Source: Anaerolineaceae bacterium (GTDB taxonomy: Bacteria; Chloroflexota; Anaerolineae; Anaerolineales; Anaerolineaceae). Taken from it: a DNA stretch of 6,548 nt. The stretch covers positions 1-6,548 of the forward strand of contig DAIEPS010000106.1 of the NCBI GenBank assembly GCA_027348305.1. Reading direction: 5' to 3'. This document shows, one piece after another, positions 1-5,461 of the stretch. Both the position numbers and the translations under genes were made by a program. Within the stretch, counting starts at the first letter, position 1, and each line of letters begins with the position of its first letter. The notes under the pieces were generated by a model that had not been told where the DNA came from, made no database searches, and worked only from the letters and a program-made list of their open reading frames with translations.

Positions 1-458
1 ATGGATGTTCCACTGACCAGCCCCATGGCACAGCCGTCGGGCAGACCAAGCAGGTCGTTCATCCATGTTTCGCACACGGATTCAAGTTTGCCCATGATCG
101 GCGAGGTCACATACAGCGGCGCCAGTTGGTCCCACACATCCGCCAGCCATTTCACCGCCATCACCGGTGCGAAAGAACTGCCGACCACTAATCCGAAATA
201 GCGTCCGCCGGTGGTGGCTACCGTTGCCGGGGAGCCATAGTCGTGCAGCAGCTTCATAATTTTTTCAGGGTCTCCAGCTTCAGCAGGCATTGCCTCTTCG
301 AAATGCTTAAGGTTGGCCAGCGCCTTCGCATCAGGGTACACATTGCGATCAAAGACCCCATCCAGGTACTCGTAGGCACAGCTTTTGGCCTGCTCAAAAA
401 CAGCCCGGTCTTTTGCCAGTTGTTGCATCCTGGCCTGCATTTTGTCAGGTGTTGTCAT
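1..458 (-). CDS. Group II PLP-dependent decarboxylase (aromatic-L-amino-acid/glutamate decarboxylase-like), N-terminal part, cut by the window edge
   Basis: This frame encodes 152 N-terminal residues and continues past position 1 (the last codon is split as AT-), so the gene is incomplete. Translating the minus strand gives an N-terminal helical segment, then the hallmark stretch GGRYFGLVVG (residues 84-93), a WLADVWDQ motif (104-111), LETVCE-like and WMNDLLGLP segments (125-140), and GLVSGTS (146-152). The last corresponds to the 'G.xTSGGTxAN' PLP phosphate-binding region of group II decarboxylases. These enzymes are cytosolic PLP proteins of about 450-500 residues that decarboxylate amino acids. 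The catalytic Schiff-base lysine lies outside the window, so activity and substrate cannot be judged. The ATG at 456-458 is preceded by a GGAG SD (complement of 465-468) 6 bases upstream. The gene begins 22 bp after the stop of the receiver/DUF3052 gene on the same strand and is probably co-transcribed with it. An inactive or aminotransferase-like member of the same fold is possible. Confidence 0.85.
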   Translation of the reverse strand, partial: MTTPDKMQARMQQLAKDRAVFEQAKSCAYEYLDGVFDRNVYPDAKALANLKHFEEAMPAEAGDPEKIMKLLHDYGSPATVATTGGRYFGLVVGSSFAPVMAVKWLADVWDQLAPLYVTSPIMGKLESVCETWMNDLLGLPDGCAMGLVSGTS

Positions 459-480
459 TTTTCACTCCGATGAATAGTCT

Positions 481-1254
481 TTATCCCCGCCACGCAAAGA
501 GCAAAGCGGACCATTTATCGTTGATCGAACAGATCTTGTAATCCACCATTCCCGCCGCCATGCATTGTTCCCGAACAATAACCTGGTTCAGGTCCGATCT
601 AGAACCAGCCGCTTTCTTGGGCCAGCCGACCCAGCTTGGGGCATGTTTCACATGCGCTTTGATCAAAGCAAGGTTCTCTGAGAGTTCGACCTGTGAACTC
701 AAACACCACAGATACAGATCTGCATCATTGACTACTTCTGTGATCACACTTACTCCGGCAGGCAGGTTTTCAGATCCTCCTAGAAGCTCATCCGTTGCAC
801 CGATCAAGCACACCCGGCTGCCCGGCTTAATGCCCAATTTGGTGGGTAGTGGTTTTTGGGAATACGCTGCGAATACTGAAGATTGGGCGATAAAGGGTTT
901 ATCTTTGATAGTCACAACGCGGTTCAACACAGGCTGGATCTGAGCCCAGTTGGTAAACTCTGCATCCGGCAGCAGTTCACGAATGGAGGTCACCTTATCT
1001 TCGGCACCCCCCACAAACACAATGGGGATCTGCCTTGTCCCCGCCCTGGCGCGGATCATGATGCCCAGGTCGCGCCCCTGCGAAGGCAGGCGTGAAAGAT
1101 CGATCACCACCGCGTCCGGCCTGGCGGCTTCAAGGGTCTTCGCGAATTGCGGACCTGCAATGATACCTTCCAACACTTCAATGTTGATCAAGGCAAGCTG
1201 AGAAATTTGCTCAAGGCGTTCCTTTTCATTCCAATGGATAAGGCAAACATGCAT
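481..1254 (-). CDS. Degenerate receiver-like domain fused to a DUF3052-like domain
   Basis: The 257-aa product has two parts. Residues 1-115 look like a response-regulator receiver fold: strand VCLIHW (3-8), PDAVVIDLSRLP (46-57) with D52 at the phospho-acceptor position, and IPIVFVGG (76-83). The N-terminal acidic pair is absent (H7-W8-N9), the usual Ser/Thr after strand 4 is glycine, and the switch lysine is not evident near 101-103, so I infer a pseudo-receiver. Residues 130-256 match the DUF3052 pattern: LPTKLGIKPGSRVCLIGA (136-153), a glycine/leucine-rich turn, a W-V-G-W-P-K-K segment (208-214), SDLNQVIVRE (220-229), AAGMVDYKIC (233-242) and NDKWSALLF (245-253). Known DUF3052 proteins are mostly short single-domain proteins of unknown function. 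There is no signal peptide or membrane segment. The ATG at 1252-1254 lies 8 bp after the upstream gene's stop with only a weak AGAG SD, which suggests translational coupling. Family calls come from motif memory only. Confidence 0.75.
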   Translation of the reverse strand: MHVCLIHWNEKERLEQISQLALINIEVLEGIIAGPQFAKTLEAARPDAVVIDLSRLPSQGRDLGIMIRARAGTRQIPIVFVGGAEDKVTSIRELLPDAEFTNWAQIQPVLNRVVTIKDKPFIAQSSVFAAYSQKPLPTKLGIKPGSRVCLIGATDELLGGSENLPAGVSVITEVVNDADLYLWCLSSQVELSENLALIKAHVKHAPSWVGWPKKAAGSRSDLNQVIVREQCMAAGMVDYKICSINDKWSALLFAWRG

Positions 1255-1262
1255 GATTTTCT

Positions 1263-1802
1263 CTACTGCATGTGACGGCTGGCATCGGGGTATAGGTTCT
1301 TGAACATCCCAAACAATTCATCCACGGCATAACCCAGGGGGATGGAACCAGTTTGTTTGTAACCTCTTGGGAAATGGCAGTATTGCTTGTGGCTTTGCAG
1401 GTCAAACAACATCATCTGTCCGACCTCGCCGCCGCTAAACGGGATTTGATATTTCGATTGCACGTATGCCACAGCCTCTTGCGGAAACTCATTTGGCGAT
1501 ACCGCAGCCACGACGATGTTGGGCAGGGTCATGCGCCAGGCATTGGGTACTTTGAATCCTTTATTCACCACTGCTCTGAAGCTTTTTTGTGCAGCGATCA
1601 TAGCTTCCAATCGGCCAAACAAGTCCTTTTCCCAATCAAGGAACAGGTAATAGTTGATGAACTTGATCGTACCCACACTGGTGATCTTGGGTGAAACCGC
1701 AGAAATCAATACGCGCACACCAGGAACTTCAGGATTGGAATTTATTGTATAGCCCGCCGTCCAAAGTTGCTGCTCGAATTCCTGAACAAATCCCAATATC
1801 AT
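1263..1802 (-). CDS. Conserved-looking hypothetical protein, first gene of the left operon
   Basis: I do not recognise the family of this 179-aa protein. It appears soluble and mixed alpha/beta, with no signal peptide or transmembrane helix. Visible segments are VRVLISAVSP (29-38), INYYLFLDWEKDLFGRLEAM (49-68), a strand NIVVAAVSP (95-103), then EAVAYVQSKY (109-118), FSGGEVGQMMLFDL (122-135), a single cysteine at 142, and PRGYKQTGSIPLG (145-157). The acidic and glycine-rich GGEVGQ...LFDL region is the best candidate for a functional site, but I assign no role. The ATG at 1800-1802 is preceded by AGGAAGG (complement of about 1811-1817), a credible SD. The gene is followed after 8 bp by the receiver/DUF3052 gene and then the decarboxylase, so it probably leads a three-gene operon. 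Codon use and length look like a real gene; the opposite-strand frames here are incidental. Confidence 0.8.
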   Translation of the reverse strand: MILGFVQEFEQQLWTAGYTINSNPEVPGVRVLISAVSPKITSVGTIKFINYYLFLDWEKDLFGRLEAMIAAQKSFRAVVNKGFKVPNAWRMTLPNIVVAAVSPNEFPQEAVAYVQSKYQIPFSGGEVGQMMLFDLQSHKQYCHFPRGYKQTGSIPLGYAVDELFGMFKNLYPDASRHMQ

Positions 1803-1850
1803 AATAAACTTCCTTCCTGGCTGATAAAAAAGTAAGTAAGCTATTGATAT

Positions 1851-1877
1851 GCAAACTGCAAGAAAACACCTTTTAAT
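1851..1877 (+). repeat. Imperfect 27-bp direct repeat, copy 1
   Basis: This copy begins GCAAACTGC and ends ACCTTTTAAT. Aligned without gaps to 2061-2087 it matches at 22 of 27 positions; the final ten bases are identical and the mismatches lie in the middle. Three of the five differences are A/G, one G/A and one C/T, so all are transitions, as expected of an old duplication. The copies flank the palindromic element at 1959-2037. Confidence 0.55.
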
Positions 1878-1958
1878 AAAGGATTCCTCTTTGTAATATG
1901 CTTCAGGGTATCAAGTTCGTTTCTCGTGTATGTGATATTAACATACCCTGTAACTCCG

Positions 1959-2037
1959 GCCTCTCCCCTACCCCTCTCCATCCGCGGGATGGAGAGGATA
2001 AGCCCCCACACGCGAAGCGTAGGGGGTGGGGTGAGGC
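1959..2037. repeat. Compound palindromic REP/MITE-like element
   Basis: Three nested pairings are visible. The first is a perfect 11-bp stem, CCTCTCCATCC (1973-1983) with GGATGGAGAGG (1987-1997), around a GCG loop. The second hairpin pairs CCCCC (2003-2007) with GGGGG (2022-2026) and contains an inner ACGC-GAA-GCGT stem-loop (2010-2020). The third is an outer arm, GCCTC plus CCCC (1959-1968), pairing with GGGG plus GAGGC (2028-2037). Together they fold as a cruciform or three-way junction. C-rich to G-rich palindromes of this look are dispersed repeats in many bacterial genomes. It has no coding capacity, and its position between divergent genes argues against a terminator role. Confidence 0.7.
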
Positions 2038-2050
2038 AAATTTTCAAACC

Positions 2051-2075
2051 TTTTCTCGCAGCAAGCTGCGGAAAA
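2051..2075. repeat. Hairpin with T-rich and A-rich arms
   Basis: CGCAG (2057-2061) pairs with CTGCG (2066-2070) around a CAAG loop, and TTTTC (2051-2055) pairs with GAAAA (2071-2075), leaving T2056 bulged. It resembles a bidirectional intrinsic terminator, but it sits between divergent gene starts where no terminator is expected. Its right half overlaps copy 2 of the direct repeat, so it may be part of the repeat unit. Confidence 0.5.
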
Positions 2076-2087
2076 ATACCTTTTAAT
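2061..2087 (+). repeat. Imperfect 27-bp direct repeat, copy 2
   Basis: This is the second copy of the repeat at 1851-1877, offset by exactly 210 bp. It begins GCAAGCTGC and ends ACCTTTTAAT, and overlaps the right arm of the 2051-2075 hairpin. Copy 1 lacks the matching left arm, so only this copy forms the hairpin. Confidence 0.55.
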
Positions 2088-2240
2088 TATTATAGACCAA
2101 GTCAATAATGAAGTTTTTAAAAATATCTCAGGCTTTAGGGAATATTAAAAACAATGCATAACGAAGGAAATTGTGCTAAATTCTAATCAGTCCTGCTACG
2201 ATCAACTGCCTTCCGCCAGAAATACAGGGCCATTTAATCA

Positions 2241-2247
2241 GAGGAGA
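2241..2247 (+). promoter_or_regulatory. Ribosome binding site that decides a TTG start
   Basis: GAGGAGA lies 5 bases upstream of the TTG at 2253. The nearby ATG at 2248 reads ATG-CAT-TGA and stops at once, so it cannot start the hydrolase. The next in-frame ATG is codon 16 and would have no SD of this quality. Confidence 0.7.
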
Positions 2248-2252
2248 ATGCA

Positions 2253-3053
2253 TTGAAGAACTGGAGCACTGGCTGCTGCGAAACGAACGGAATTAATATG
2301 CACTTCACGAGGACGGGCGGGAACAAGCCTCCTGTTATTTTGATGCACGGATTAACCGCCAACGGCGCCTGCTGGACAGAGGTGGCTCATCATTTGGAAG
2401 GAGATTTTGATCTGATCATGCCCGATGCCAGGGGCCATGGCGGTTCAAGCAAGCCAGCCGCAGGGTATTGCTATCAAGACCACGCCAACGATGTGGTTGG
2501 GCTTTTACAAGCCTTGCTGCTTCCCCCTGCCATTCTGGTCGGACACTCCATGGGAGGCATGACCGCCGCCCTGGTCGCGAGTCGGCACCCGGAACTCCTT
2601 GATCGCCTCATCCTGGCCGATCCCACCTTCTTGAGTCTGGATGTTCAACGCCAGGTTCATGAAAGCAATGCTGCCGATCAGCATCGGCATTATCTCAATA
2701 TGACGGGTGAAGAAATTGCGGCAGAAAGCCGTGTCAAACATCCCAATAGAAGTGAAGAAACCACCGAGTTGATCGCAAAGGCGAGGCTGCAAACCAGTAT
2801 CGATGCATTTGAGGTTCTCACACCTCCCAACCCCGACTTTATTCAGGTTGTAAGCGCCATTGAGATCCCAACCCTTCTTATCATCGGAGGGCCAACCGGC
2901 GTGGTTTCGCCTGAAGTTGCCGCAAGTCTGCAGCGGATCAATCCGCGCCTTCAAACCGCACAGATACCAGAAGCCGGCCATGGCCTCCATTATGACCACC
3001 CCGAACATTTTGTAAAACTCGTCAAAGCCTTCTTGCACTCAAACAATTTATAA
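2253..3053 (+). CDS. Alpha/beta-hydrolase fold protein
   Basis: The 266-aa product has the canonical length for a soluble single-domain alpha/beta hydrolase. It shows the oxyanion-hole HG motif in VILMHGLTANG (28-38), then PDARGHGGSS (57-66), the nucleophile elbow GHSMGG with S99 (97-102), and the catalytic histidine H243 in EAGHGLHYDHPE (240-251). The usual acid after strand 7 is not seen: the sequence there is LLIIGGPTGVVSPE (208-221), with no aspartate. D123 in LILADPTF (119-126), after strand 6, is a plausible replacement, as in some families of this fold. The substrate cannot be read from the sequence; ester, lactone or C-C hydrolysis are all possible. The start is TTG with a strong SD. 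No signal peptide is visible; the first 15 residues are variable-looking. It stands alone, convergent with the PLD-like gene and separated from it by a hairpin. Confidence 0.88.
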   Translation: MKNWSTGCCETNGINMHFTRTGGNKPPVILMHGLTANGACWTEVAHHLEGDFDLIMPDARGHGGSSKPAAGYCYQDHANDVVGLLQALLLPPAILVGHSMGGMTAALVASRHPELLDRLILADPTFLSLDVQRQVHESNAADQHRHYLNMTGEEIAAESRVKHPNRSEETTELIAKARLQTSIDAFEVLTPPNPDFIQVVSAIEIPTLLIIGGPTGVVSPEVAASLQRINPRLQTAQIPEAGHGLHYDHPEHFVKLVKAFLHSNNL

Positions 3054-3056
3054 CAA

Positions 3057-3088
3057 AAATCCGTGAAGCCTGACCGCATCACGGATTT
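3057..3088. terminator. Probable bidirectional intrinsic terminator
   Basis: AAATCCGTGA (3057-3066) is a perfect 10-bp inverted match to TCACGGATTT (3079-3088), with a 12-base loop. It begins 3 bp after the hydrolase stop and ends 22 bp before the stop of the convergent PLD-like gene. The A/T ends of the stem give a short U-run on either strand, so it can serve both genes. Confidence 0.7.
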
Positions 3089-3110
3089 CATTCCAACAAG
3101 ATACACTCAA

Positions 3111-4751
3111 TTATCTTCCTGCAAATCGGACCCTGGAAAGTTCCTTCATGTTCCCAGCAGTGTAATAGGGGACAGTCCATGTGTCGTCGACAGACAGCGG
3201 ATTGGCCTGTTTCAATTTCAACAATTTTGCGTAATACCTGAAGCGGTAATGTTCATAGAAGCGCAGAATTTCAAGACCGTAGCGGTCTGCCACATCAGTG
3301 TCGCTGCGGAAGATGAGATAATTCTCATCGTTGCCGTTGCTGGCCGGTACACTTAAATTATGGCTGCCGCTGAGCACCACCGGCGCGTCAGTGGTGAAAT
3401 TGGCCACGATCGCTTTGGTGTGTACCAGTAGATTTCCTTTTTGTCCGTGCAGTCCCTCCTTCACCCAGCCTTCCAGTCCGCTTTTCAGCAGGGCTGGCGT
3501 GGTGAACTCGGCGGTGCGGTCCGCGTGATAGCCGGTGATGCGGCTGGCCGTGTTTTGGATGCCAAAACGCAGCACAGGGTCATTGGGTTGCCCCAACAGG
3601 GCATCCAGAATCCTTTCGGGCAGCTTGAAAGCCGTGGCGAAAAGCAGATCTTTATCCGCGCCCTGGATGATCTTGATAAAAGCATCCAGGTCAGTTTGCC
3701 TGCTGCGCGGTGAGAAACCGGCGAACAGCGGTTGACCATCTGGAATGACATTATTCTGGGTGATCCAATCCCGCGCGAAACCCACATCCTCGGGGTGGTC
3801 CCACAACAGGTTGAAAACCGTCTCATAGGCTTCGGCAACGGCCTGGGTTTCTGAAACATGCACCACGTTAGCCTGCCTGTAAACCCCGTTTTCGGTGAAG
3901 TTGGTGCTGCCGCACAACACGGCCTGCGGCACCCGCTTGCCCGCGGCATCCACTTTGCTGAGCACGATAAATTTATCGTGGAATATCTTGTGGGTGACGC
4001 GAGGCTTCTTGTTTACAGAAGGAATTTGTGTCAAATTGCTTTCGTTGAGCGCCGTTTGTTCATCGTCCTTTTTGGAGTGATAAAGCAGGCGCAAATTCAC
4101 CGTGCGCTTGAAAGCAGCGTTTACAGCTTCGACAATGGCCTGTAATTCATACTCATAGATGGCCACATCCAGCGCCCACGTTGCATCGGCTGCTTGAGAA
4201 ATAAAATTCACAATGGACTCCAGCAATCCATTTTCTAACCATCCCCTGGCTTCTGACGGCCAGTCTTCGATCGGCAGGCTCTTGTCAGTCCCAAGTTGGT
4301 TATCAAGGTCAGGGAACTTTCGGCCAAAAGCCTGGCTGGCCGCGACTGCCCGGTTGAAATTGATATGCTGGTCTTTGGGTTTGCCGTCGTCCGTTTTCAG
4401 TACCACTTCGAGCATCTCATCCCGGGTCAGATCCGAGCCGTAAACCAGGTGCACCCTGTACTTGCAGGTAATACCGGGCTCCACTGTGTAATCCGCCCAG
4501 CGGAATTTCTGCAGCGGCGCCAGGTTGCTGGGTGTGGCCGCCCATGCCGGCAGGGTGTGCGGCACGCCCGGAAACGTAAGCGAATTCAACAACCACTGCC
4601 ATGGGTAATGACCTTCTTTTTTTTCAATGGCAAAACCCATCAGGCTGTTTTTCCGCTTCTGATCAAGATCGATCGCCAACAAAACGGAGTTGGTTCCGGC
4701 ATAGCCTTTTAGCCTGAAATCATCCTTTGAATTGGTCACCAACTTTCGCAT
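3111..4751 (-). CDS. Phospholipase D-superfamily protein with two HKD-type motifs
   Basis: From the preferred ATG the product is 546 aa; numbers below count from a possible upstream TTG at 4766, so subtract 5. Motif 1 is HDK (H263, K265) in KIFHDKFIVLS, followed by GSTNF (286-290). Motif 2 is HTK (H449, K451) in LLVHTKAIVAN, followed by GSHNLS (467-472). Both have the H-x-K and G-S-x-N elements of the PLD catalytic pair, but the aspartate of HxKx4D is Ser270 in motif 1 and Asn456 in motif 2. Such proteins are lipases, transferases or nucleases; with this architecture a nuclease or phosphodiesterase is likely, though unproven. Residues 20-150 form a separate beta-rich N-terminal region ending in HINFNRAVAASQAFGRKF. 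No signal peptide is visible. The SD AAGGAGG lies inside the TTG-extended reading, which rules TTG out; it fits the ATG at 4749-4751 (5-base spacing) better than the one at 4752-4754 (2-base). Confidence 0.85.
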   Translation of the reverse strand: MRKLVTNSKDDFRLKGYAGTNSVLLAIDLDQKRKNSLMGFAIEKKEGHYPWQWLLNSLTFPGVPHTLPAWAATPSNLAPLQKFRWADYTVEPGITCKYRVHLVYGSDLTRDEMLEVVLKTDDGKPKDQHINFNRAVAASQAFGRKFPDLDNQLGTDKSLPIEDWPSEARGWLENGLLESIVNFISQAADATWALDVAIYEYELQAIVEAVNAAFKRTVNLRLLYHSKKDDEQTALNESNLTQIPSVNKKPRVTHKIFHDKFIVLSKVDAAGKRVPQAVLCGSTNFTENGVYRQANVVHVSETQAVAEAYETVFNLLWDHPEDVGFARDWITQNNVIPDGQPLFAGFSPRSRQTDLDAFIKIIQGADKDLLFATAFKLPERILDALLGQPNDPVLRFGIQNTASRITGYHADRTAEFTTPALLKSGLEGWVKEGLHGQKGNLLVHTKAIVANFTTDAPVVLSGSHNLSVPASNGNDENYLIFRSDTDVADRYGLEILRFYEHYRFRYYAKLLKLKQANPLSVDDTWTVPYYTAGNMKELSRVRFAGR

Positions 4752-4862
4752 CATACCCTCCTTCAATTAACAGAAAGCAACACCTGGAAAAACCATCTGT
4801 GATTCGGGGATAATTCATACGAATAAAACAATGCCAGCCGCCATGCCCCCATGTTCAGCAAG

Positions 4863-4871
4863 ATTATAGCA
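4863..4871 (-). promoter_or_regulatory. Extended -10 promoter for the PLD-like gene
   Basis: On the minus strand this reads TGCTATAAT: a perfect TATAAT with the TGn extension. No good -35 is seen 17-18 bp upstream, as is common for extended -10 promoters. It lies between the probable terminator of the upstream DUF1801 gene and the PLD-like start, and predicts a leader of about 100 bases. Confidence 0.5.
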
Positions 4872-4893
4872 AAAACAGGATGAGATATATTAA

Positions 4894-4921
4894 AATCCCT
4901 CTCCATTTCTGAAAAGGGATT
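4894..4921 (-). terminator. Probable intrinsic terminator of the DUF1801 gene
   Basis: On the minus strand AATCCCT and AGGGATT form a 7-bp stem with a 14-base loop, followed by TTAATAT. It lies about 22 bp beyond the DUF1801 stop. The stem is short and the U-tract is interrupted, so confidence is moderate; its order (stop, hairpin, next promoter) is consistent. Confidence 0.45.
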
Positions 4922-4942
4922 CATATACTGTGTTCAGGTTAA

Positions 4943-5326
4943 TTATTTCTTGCGTTTGGCGGCTGCCTTTGAGAGGTTCTCTTTCAGCCGAAAACGGACG
5001 ATTTCCCGCACCAGGTCCATCGGGATATCCTCTTCCAGCGGAAACTGGACTGTCCCCTTTGAGGTTTTGTATTTTGCCAGCTCGTCTTTGAAGTTTTCGA
5101 TCCCCGACGGCGCAGGGAAAAAACCGATGTGGTTTTTGAAAGCCGCAAAATGCACCAGGTTGCCTTCCTGGCTGAAAGTGGGCATGCCATAGGCGATCCG
5201 TTCTTCCGCTTCAGGAGCTTCAGCTTTGATCACGGTTCTTAATTCGCGCAATTTCTGCTGAATTTCTTGCGGCGCTTCAGAGATATATTGATCAATAGAA
5301 ACTGGGAGTGCCTTACCTTTTTCCAT
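4943..5326 (-). CDS. DUF1801 (YdhG-like) family protein
   Basis: The 127-aa product has the usual length and layout of DUF1801 proteins. It shows an N-terminal SIDQYISEAPQEIQQKLRELR helix region (10-30), APEAEERIAYGMPTF (37-51), the HFAAFKNHIGFFP strand pair (59-71), the conserved KGTVQFPL segment (90-97), and IPMDLVREIVRFRLKEN (101-117) before a lysine-rich tail. Some family members are annotated as iron chaperones because of similarity to YdhG and frataxin-like folds, but the function is not established and I do not assert it. It is small, cytosolic and without a signal peptide. The ATG at 5324-5326 follows AGGAGA 5 bases upstream, a strong SD. A near-consensus sigma70 promoter lies upstream and a hairpin downstream, so it is probably transcribed alone. 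It is divergent from the SDR gene. Confidence 0.88.
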   Translation of the reverse strand: MEKGKALPVSIDQYISEAPQEIQQKLRELRTVIKAEAPEAEERIAYGMPTFSQEGNLVHFAAFKNHIGFFPAPSGIENFKDELAKYKTSKGTVQFPLEEDIPMDLVREIVRFRLKENLSKAAAKRKK

Positions 5327-5370
5327 TTTTTCTCCTGAAACAAAACTCTTAACTGGATAAATTTAGTCTT

Positions 5371-5400
5371 ATTATCCCTCAACTTCACATTACTTGTCAA
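5371..5400 (-). promoter_or_regulatory. Sigma70-type promoter of the DUF1801 gene
   Basis: On the minus strand the -35 is TTGACA (complement of 5395-5400), identical to consensus. After an 18-bp spacer comes GATAAT (complement of 5371-5376), five of six matching TATAAT. Transcription would start near 5363 and give a leader of about 37 bases ending at the AGGAGA SD. Confidence 0.7.
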
Positions 5401-5450
5401 ATCGTTATCCGCACCTTTTCAGACGACTTATTGTTTTAAAAGGTAACAAA

Positions 5451-5456
5451 AGGAGG
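5451..5456 (+). promoter_or_regulatory. Ribosome binding site of the SDR gene
   Basis: AGGAGG is an ideal SD, 5 bases before the ATG at 5462. It decides for that start over the in-frame ATG at codon 7. Confidence 0.8.
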
Positions 5457-5461
5457 TAAAC

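Larger units (their letters stand above)
1803..2252. other. Divergent intergenic spacer with structured repeats
   Basis: This 450-bp spacer lies between the leftward operon and the rightward alpha/beta hydrolase gene. I see no convincing protein-coding gene in it. It holds a C/G-rich compound palindrome (1959-2037), a second hairpin (2051-2075), and a pair of imperfect direct repeats (1851-1877 and 2061-2087). The rest is AT-rich and must contain the promoters of both flanking units, but no -35/-10 pair there is good enough to name. Confidence 0.7.

Noticed and set aside
560..943. Plus-strand open frame opposite the receiver/DUF3052 gene
   Set aside because: It is antisense to a gene with clear motifs, and the translation has no domain-like character.
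1841..2047. Minus-strand open frame of 68 codons across the palindromic element
   Set aside because: Low-complexity translation running through the repeat, no SD, no recognisable domain.
2089..2094. Perfect TATAAT on the minus strand in the divergent spacer
   Set aside because: No acceptable -35 lies 16-19 bp upstream and there is no TGn extension. A transcript from here would have to cross the palindromic element before reaching the gene at 1802.
2505..3038. Minus-strand open frame of 177 codons opposite the alpha/beta hydrolase
   Set aside because: It is fully antisense to a gene with an intact catalytic serine and histidine, and it has no SD or domain.
3485..3949. Minus-strand open frame of 154 codons in another frame of the PLD-like gene
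   Set aside because: It overlaps the core of the PLD-like gene between its two motifs; composition is rich in Pro, Arg and Ser as expected of an off-frame reading.
4752..4766. TTG at 4766 as start of the PLD-like gene
   Set aside because: It would place the strong AAGGAGG SD inside the coding region, and no SD lies upstream of the TTG.
5413..5444. ACCTTTT...AAAAGGT inverted repeat upstream of the SDR gene, a possible operator or terminator
   Set aside because: The 7-bp arms are A/T-rich with an 18-base loop, so the structure would be weak, and there is no U-tract in a useful place. Chance is likely.
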